Of a stretch of DNA of 64,000 bases, positions 58,047-64,000 are shown in pieces; position 1 is the stretch's first letter, and each line of letters begins with the position of its first letter. The notes beneath the pieces were generated by a model, which had not been told where the DNA came from, ran no database searches, and saw only the letters and a program-made list of their open reading frames with translations. The DNA lies in contig SNVD02008142.1 of NCBI GenBank assembly GCA_013180625.2, positions 62,001 to 126,000 of the forward strand, given 5' to 3'. This DNA comes from Boswellia sacra (taxonomy: Eukaryota > Streptophyta > Magnoliopsida > Sapindales > Burseraceae). The position numbers were made by a program, and so were the translations under genes.

Positions 58047-60034
58047 ATGGCTAGGCATTTGGTTGTTGATGCATGGATAAGAGAAGCTCAAGAGGCAGCA
58101 AAGTTGGTGGAAGATATAGAAACCAGAGTGAAGATAAGCAACAACAACGTAAGCTTAGAGCAACAGCAGCAGCACAAGCTTATTGGTGATGACATTGCTC
58201 GATCCTAGCTTTTGGAAGTTGGAGTGAAGCTTGATCGTCTTAAATCACTCCTCCACAACCCACCTTCTAAACCTATTCTGTATGTTTTAATATTGTTGCA
58301 CTTGTTGACTGTCTGTTTCATCAATTTCTAAGTATGCTTCTCTACTTGATCATGATGTTGATGATTGTGTTAGATTATATGCTAACAAAATTAATACTGT
58401 AGATTGCAGTGGAAAGTAAGCATTGAATTAATCGTCATATAATTATGTGCATATTGCAATGATATTAAATGCAAATTTGGGTCCTTGAATCATAGATTGT
58501 GCTGTAGTGGTAGTGGTGGTGGTTTGTAATCTGGTAGTGCAGTGCATTTACAGAACCAGTGAAGAATTGGAATACCGATGGAAGATGCTCTCGGATATCC
58601 AGTTGAGAACAAAATCACTGGCCCTCTGCCTCTATGTAGTCCCGTCACCAAGCAGAAGCAGGTATATATATGGTTTTGATTTATGGATGATAATTCTTTC
58701 TTGTATTAGATCAGGTAGACTTCGTCCCATTGCATTCAAATTTCGTAACTGTAATGGGCATAGACAATTTCTTCAATTTTACTGACAAATTGTTTTATCA
58801 CATCCAAAAGGGTGAGAATCCGATAATATCTTTAGCACAACCTGCAATTTAGTCTCAAGTTTTTGACTCGTACATTGAAGAGCCCTTCAATTCTGGTAAT
58901 TCCTAATTGAATTGTTAGAATAGTTGGAGGTCAGTTTGATGAAGAGGCTCATGAAGAAGCAAAATGAGCTAGGATTTATACAGATCATGCCAAGCCACAT
59001 AAATGTGTGATTGTATCATAAACCTGTGGTTATCATCATGAATTGAAATCGATGAATTCACCTAACAGGCGCCATTCTTTTACTATTAGACTTAGGACTG
59101 ACTTCATTGTGGTTAGTAATGATTTAATTATTATACACATCAAAAGAGGCAGATTAGTGAAGTTTTTTCGGCGATCTATTTTGTCAGTGTTATGCTGTTG
59201 GATGACCTTTTAATTGCTATAAACTATTCTACATCTCCGCTTCTTTGCAGGTCAGGAGGCTCACATCTTGCAGATCCCAAACAAACCAACAGAAATGCCA
59301 CCAACTATACCCATGGTATGACTATATTTGTGCAAATGTATCTTAATATGACATTGTTTAGATCTGGTTTGTGTCTAAGGATTGTAGACTCTCTGGTTAA
59401 TATCCATAAGAGAGGGCAATGGAGAGACTGAGACATGTCTGAAAATGAGAAAACAAGACTTTTGATTCAACACCTATGCACCACCTTATGATGTTTGAAC
59501 GTGAGCAATCAGAAATTCTTAACTTAATATAACATCTGTGGACACACGAAAAAAGACCTTCAATCTCGGCGGACGGGAAGGCCTCAGGATGCTGTAGGGG
59601 CTGTAATTTAATTTTGGTTTGTATATATTCTGATGCAGATCAAATTAAGGCCTCATTTGCCAAAACTGAACCAGATTTGCTCAATCCTCTTCTTGTAAGT
59701 TTCTGTAACTACTTGAGATACTGAACTTGAAATTTGGCGTTTTATGCATTTGATGGTCCAAAACATGTTTCTGTCCTGCAGTCCGATGATGCAACCCAAA
59801 GTCATGTGGAGGCATGGGTTGTTTGTAAGTGAACTATTTTATCATTTAAGCTGTAATTTTCTCCACTTTGCTGAACAACTTTTTTCTTTTTCTATTTTTG
59901 TGGATGAGCAGATCAAACACTGTGGTTCTATTGTTTCAATCGATTTATTTAGGAAGGTCTTTCATTTCATCTGTGTAATTCTTGGAGCAGTAGCATTTCT
60001 ATTTATCTTGGTTATCCTCTGTACAGCTATATAA
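58047..60034 (+). pseudogene. Syntaxin/t-SNARE-like gene, broken
   Basis: Exons 58047-58279, 58554-58661, 59251-59315, 59639-59694, 59782-59824 and 59912-60034, all GT-AG and phase-compatible. N-terminal reading MARHLVVDAWIREAQEAAKL then VEDIETR is followed by LLEVGVKLDRLKSLLHNPPS, ELEYRWKMLSDIQLRTKSLA and a C-terminal hydrophobic tail (VFHFICVILGAVAFLFILVI). The shape fits a small plant family annotated as syntaxin/t-SNARE proteins with a syntaxin-6-like N-terminus and a tail anchor. Two lesions: TAG at 58206-58208 where the family has Lys, and a 1-base shift near 59946-59950 that puts TAG at 59950 in the parent frame. Family assignment is from memory; a very short intron (58155-58208) could bypass the first stop. 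Confidence 0.65.
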
Positions 60035-62514
60035 ATTACACACTCGTGTCGTGATTTGATCCAAAGATGGTTTTTATTTTTTATTTATTTTTCGCAAAGT
60101 ATTAGTGCTTTTATTGGAGAAAAAAGGTATAAGCTGTTTGGAGTTTAGCATTTCTGGAACAGATCAGAAGGCTTTCCTGCGGTTGACAATGTATACTTAT
60201 ATGATAAAATTAACTAGACATAGAGAAAATTGTAGTATCACTATTATTCCATCTGAAGCCTCCTAGATATTTCATACAATATGATTTAATCAAATTTTGT
60301 AAGGTGTGACTCTGTAACTATTGTTTTTTATAAGTATGAAGAAACTCTATTATATTATTGATCTTTTCCCCACTGCTCTATCTTTGTGGAAGTGACTTGT
60401 AAAAGGCTTACAAATATTCTTTTGCTGGAAGAAGTGACAGTTCTCAGAAAATGCTCTTGCAATGTGAACTCAAAGCATGAGGTCAATTGTTATCATACAA
60501 ATACTGTAACAAATCCTCTTTGAACCCAAATCTTGAAAACCCTTGGCAAAGAGGATATGTCTGCAACATATTGTGAATAAAAGGTTTTTGGTGGAGCAAA
60601 CTGTTTTATTATACACAAGGAGATGTATCACCTCTGCAGGGAAGCCGCAAGACACAATTTATAGATAAATTTTCTTGTTTCCTCATTTATATATTTATTA
60701 TTTGGCCGATGAAACCAAATTCCTTTTTTTTTTTTTTAGCCTTAGAACTATTCAACTCATGTCATTCTACTCGGAAGAGATGGACCACAAAGATAAAAGA
60801 TGCGAAGTTGGTGAAATATTTGGCCATAAAAATTGTTATAATGGTACTGACTGCAATGATGCAATGGATTGGAAACTATGGCTTGAGTTACAAGGGTAAG
60901 ATGTGAGAGGCGAAATAACAGTTAGAGATCGGCTGAAGAGTACATAGAGGTCTTGTTGTCGTCTGGGGAGGGTTCGCTCCTCCTACATTTGAAAAAGGAC
61001 GAAAAGACATGGCACCAAAAACAAAAATTGTTTATGGAACCTTTAGCCTGGAATGGAACTGAAATGAAGCCAGAAAAAGTATTCTACAATTCAAAATTGT
61101 CTAAGCAAAGCAACATCTCTTTCTCTCTCTCTGCATGAGTTTCCTGCCCCTCTATATTGTTCCATTCTTTTCACCTACCATGAAGCATTCCCATCTCTCC
61201 AGATGGGGTGGTTGCAATCCCTCTTCTCCCCATTGAGGAAGCTCTGGTTTCGGATGCATTCAGCTCATAGAAAGAGTAATTATATACTTTACTCTGCACT
61301 TTGCTCTTTCATTTGCAGCTTGATTCTCTTCTCTTTCTCTTTTGGTTTCTTTTCAAATACTCGTTAATGCATTATAAATACCATATGTTTGCACTCTTCT
61401 GATTGCACCTAGCTTACGCATTGTCAAACATTTGAAAAACTCTCACCTCACATCTATGCACCAAACATGTTTACTAATTATACCATATATGCATAGACTA
61501 ATTGATAGTCTCTCTGATCTCTCTCACACACACATGGATACACACGCAAACGGGTGAAAAGTATCGGAGATTAGCAGATAAATAGCATTGAGTTCTTAAT
61601 CCTTGTAGCACAATAACTGATGCCGATATTATTAGCAATATTTTTAGTGCAATGCACCTTACAGATGTATGCCTAACTACGAACTTCCCATCTCTTATCT
61701 TTCTCATTTTTGACCAAAATTGTTGCTTCATTTTATTATTATTATTTTTTTGTGATTTTACAGATAGAGGCATATACATTTTGTACGAGGATGTGAAGTC
61801 TTGCCCATGTGAAGATGTGCATGTCCTCTGGTCCATACTGGTAGAGTCCCATACAACCTCCATGCCATCACAACATTAAAGGCCACTTGCTTCAAGACTT
61901 CAATGGGGATTTGCTATGTTATTGCTGCGTCCAGTAATGTTACCAAGCCAGTAATTGCAGTTTTAATGATGCTATTGATCATCAATAATTATTGTAGTAG
62001 TATAACTATAACCCTTCTGGAATAGTTTAGCAAAGAGTGAATTGAAGCACTTATTAGGGGATGACTAGAAATTTAGCTGTTATGTACATGTATTTTCTAT
62101 TGAAATATCGCACATTGATCTGTTCTAGAAATTAAGCTGATTTTGCTTGACATAATGTTGAAGGAAGTAAAGTAAGCTGGTTGGTATGTCTATTTTTGGC
62201 AGTTGGGGTTGTAGTTTGGTTCTTTCCAATACTGTGATGACGACTAACTTTATAGCTTGAAGTTTATTAGAATTTGATGGGAGAACTTACATGTGAATTT
62301 GATTGTGAAACAATTTTATGCTGCATTGATTATGATGTTAGTCAAACTTCAATTCTAGATTAAGCAACAAATATGAAAGACATCGCTTTCACCAATTCAG
62401 AAACTTTGAGAGCTTGAACAAACAAATGATCGAATTACTATAATTATTTTTAATTCAAATGGCTTAACTGCAATAAAAGCTGAATATATATAAGACAAGT
62501 TATGCATTCAGAAT
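60035..62514. other. Intergenic DNA, no supported gene
   Basis: About 2.5 kb with short unrecognised open frames around 60.7-61.1 kb and 61.5-61.9 kb. No domain or splice structure supports a gene. Confidence 0.5.
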
Positions 62515-64000
62515 TGTTAGCTATAATCGTTCAATACAGTTAGTTAATATTGTTAGTCTGTTAGCTGGTGTTGTTAACTTTGTTTGCTGATTCTGTTAGC
62601 TTTGTTAGCAGATTTACAATTATTTATAATTAGTTACAATTTAACCAATTAGAGTTTGACAGTTGTCCAAAGCTTTTGTATATATATGTGTACTAAACAG
62701 TGTTGATAATTCAATCGATTGAAGTATCTTTCAAGGCTTAAACTCAAAGTTTCCTAATTCTAATTTGGTATCAGAGCCATGGGAGAATCTCTTAACATTT
62801 CTCTTGGTCATTTTCCTGGAAACACAAATTCTCAAAATTCAACTTTCTCTTCATCTCTCAATTCTTCAAATCCGTTGATACTACCAGCAGCTCTTCCTAC
62901 TACTTCTATCAAACTTCAACGAGGCAATTATGGTTTTTGGAAGTCTCAGATCCAATCAACGTTGAAAGCCTACAATCTTGAAAGCTTTATTGATGGAAGT
63001 CATCATTGTCCTTCTATTGTTATCACAAATCAAGATCAATCCAGTGCAGATCCAGCAAGTGTGATCACTTAGATCAATTCTGAACATGTTAATTGACAAC
63101 GATCTGATCAGTTTGTTTTAAGCTGAATGTTATCTTAAATTTCAGAATCCATGCTCAGCTATGCTGTTAGATGCAAGACATCTCTTGAGGTTTGGAAGTC
63201 TTTAGAACGCTTGTTCAATACTGAATCAAAGCCAAAAGCTATGCATATCAAGCACCAACTCCAAACAACTAGGAAAGGCTCTCTTTCAATCTCGGACTAT
63301 TTTCTAAAAATGAGGTCATTTGCTAATACCTTGTATGCTATAGGCACTGAGATAACAGATTTTGATTTACTGTTACACATTCTTGATGGACTAGGACCAA
63401 AATATGATGCTATTGTTGTTAATATTACCTCTAAAGTTGGATCTATTTCATTAAAAGAGGCACAATATCAGTTACAAAGCTATGAACTAAGATTAGAGCA
63501 ACACAATCTGGCACAAGTGGTTCATATAGGATCTAGTGCTCACCTTGTAAATAGAATGCCTCAGTTTGGTACTAATATTCAAACTGGAAGAACTCCTTTT
63601 AGTTCTAATTCTAGAGGCAGAGGCAGAAATAGAAATTTCTATGGTAGAGGAGGCAACAATACAAGAGGTTATAATGTCACTAATTCTCATCCAGCTACTG
63701 ATGGAGGTTCTAATGGTCTTTTCCTCCTGTCTCTTTCTCCAATTTTCAGTTAAATAACTTTCAACCTACATCAGACTTTATTCAACCATACAGTTTTGCT
63801 AACACTCATCCTATAAATTCTGCTATAAATTCTTCCGTATCACCTTCACCAAATTCTATATCTCCAACATCCCCACATCAGCAGTCATCATTATCATCAC
63901 AACAACAACTACCTACTTCTCTACCATCTCCTGTTAACACTCATCCTATGCTGACAAGGGCAAAAGCTGGCATTTTTAAACCAAAGGTCTATCAATGTAG
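62515..64000 (+). mobile_element. Ty1/copia element, left part, internally deleted
   Basis: An LTR of about 248 bp starts TGTTAGCTATAATCG at 62515 and ends near 62762. The primer binding site TGGTATCAGAGCC (62766-62778) and gag follow. From about 63715 the sequence jumps to the Ser/Pro-rich linker before RT (HPMLTRAKAGIFKPKVY at the window end). Zinc knuckle, protease and integrase are therefore missing. The 3' LTR is outside the window. Confidence 0.82.
62779..63753 (+). pseudogene. copia gag with stop and frame break
   Basis: Starts MGESLNISLGHFPGNTNSQN and has SIKLQRGNYGFWKSQIQSTL, typical of copia gag. A TAG at 63070-63072 and further breaks follow until 63151. The 63151-63753 frame then has YAVRCKTSLEVWKSLERLFN, MHIKHQLQTTRKGSLSISDY and LLLHILDGLGPKYDAIVVNI, and ends in a Gly/Arg-rich tail (RGRGRNRNFYGRGG). 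No CCHC knuckle remains. Confidence 0.87.

Noticed and set aside
61140..61330. Possible microRNA hairpin (GATGGGGTGG..CCCCATTGAGG)
   Set aside because: No known plant miRNA mature sequence recognised and only a weak stem by eye.
1..64000. CRISPR arrays, operons or bacterial-type signals
   Set aside because: Spliced genes and plant transposons show a eukaryotic nuclear genome; the tandem arrays have no unique spacers.

Overview
This is nuclear DNA from a flowering plant, almost certainly a eudicot. The genes have GT-AG introns and belong to plant families: a TSO1-like CXC protein, an NDL/SF21 NDRG protein, a DUF868 protein and inhibitor-3. The intergenic DNA is AT-rich and full of plant transposons. 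All exon structures, target-site duplications and repeat comparisons were read by eye; no search or alignment program was run.

Layout. The left 18 kb is gene-rich and every gene is on the minus strand: the 5' end of a TSO1/CPP gene (20-839, leaving the window to the left), a complete 11-exon NDL gene (5444-9543), a protein phosphatase 1 inhibitor-3 gene (12216-12536, probable 5'UTR exon near 13.7-13.8 kb) and a single-exon DUF868 gene (16705-17604). Small elements lie between them: a TRIM-like element at 4.3 kb, a fold-back element at 11.4 kb and a MITE at 12.9 kb. From 18.7 kb the window is mostly transposons. At 18.7-21.2 kb three DNA elements are nested, the innermost a 1.2-kb MULE with about 300-bp inverted ends and a 22-bp minisatellite. 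A decayed copia follows, with only gag between its LTRs (21.6-24.0 kb). Next is a full 10.6-kb CACTA transposon (24447-35002, TSD TTC) with a TNP2-type transposase gene and a second En/Spm-type gene; both carry nonsense codons.

At 39398-51143 a copia retrotransposon (LTRs of 577 bp, TSD CTAAA) is split inside its reverse transcriptase by a second CACTA element (41297-46607, TSD AAA). This CACTA has captured pieces of two host genes: the first four exons of coatomer gamma and one exon of the TOR kinase FRB domain, on the same strand. Its captured coatomer intron was later hit by an LTR element that left a 1.76-kb solo LTR (TSD CATAG). The order of events is therefore copia, then CACTA with host fragments, then solo LTR. 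A chromodomain Gypsy element (51424-56046) follows; it has lost reverse transcriptase and RNase H by a clean internal deletion. The right end holds a broken syntaxin/t-SNARE-like gene (58047-60034) and the left part of another internally deleted copia element (62515 to window end).

The most notable observations are the CACTA that shuffled coatomer and TOR exons, and a GTCGAGTGTCGGAT-type motif that forms arrays in two separate elements next to similar MULE-like ends.
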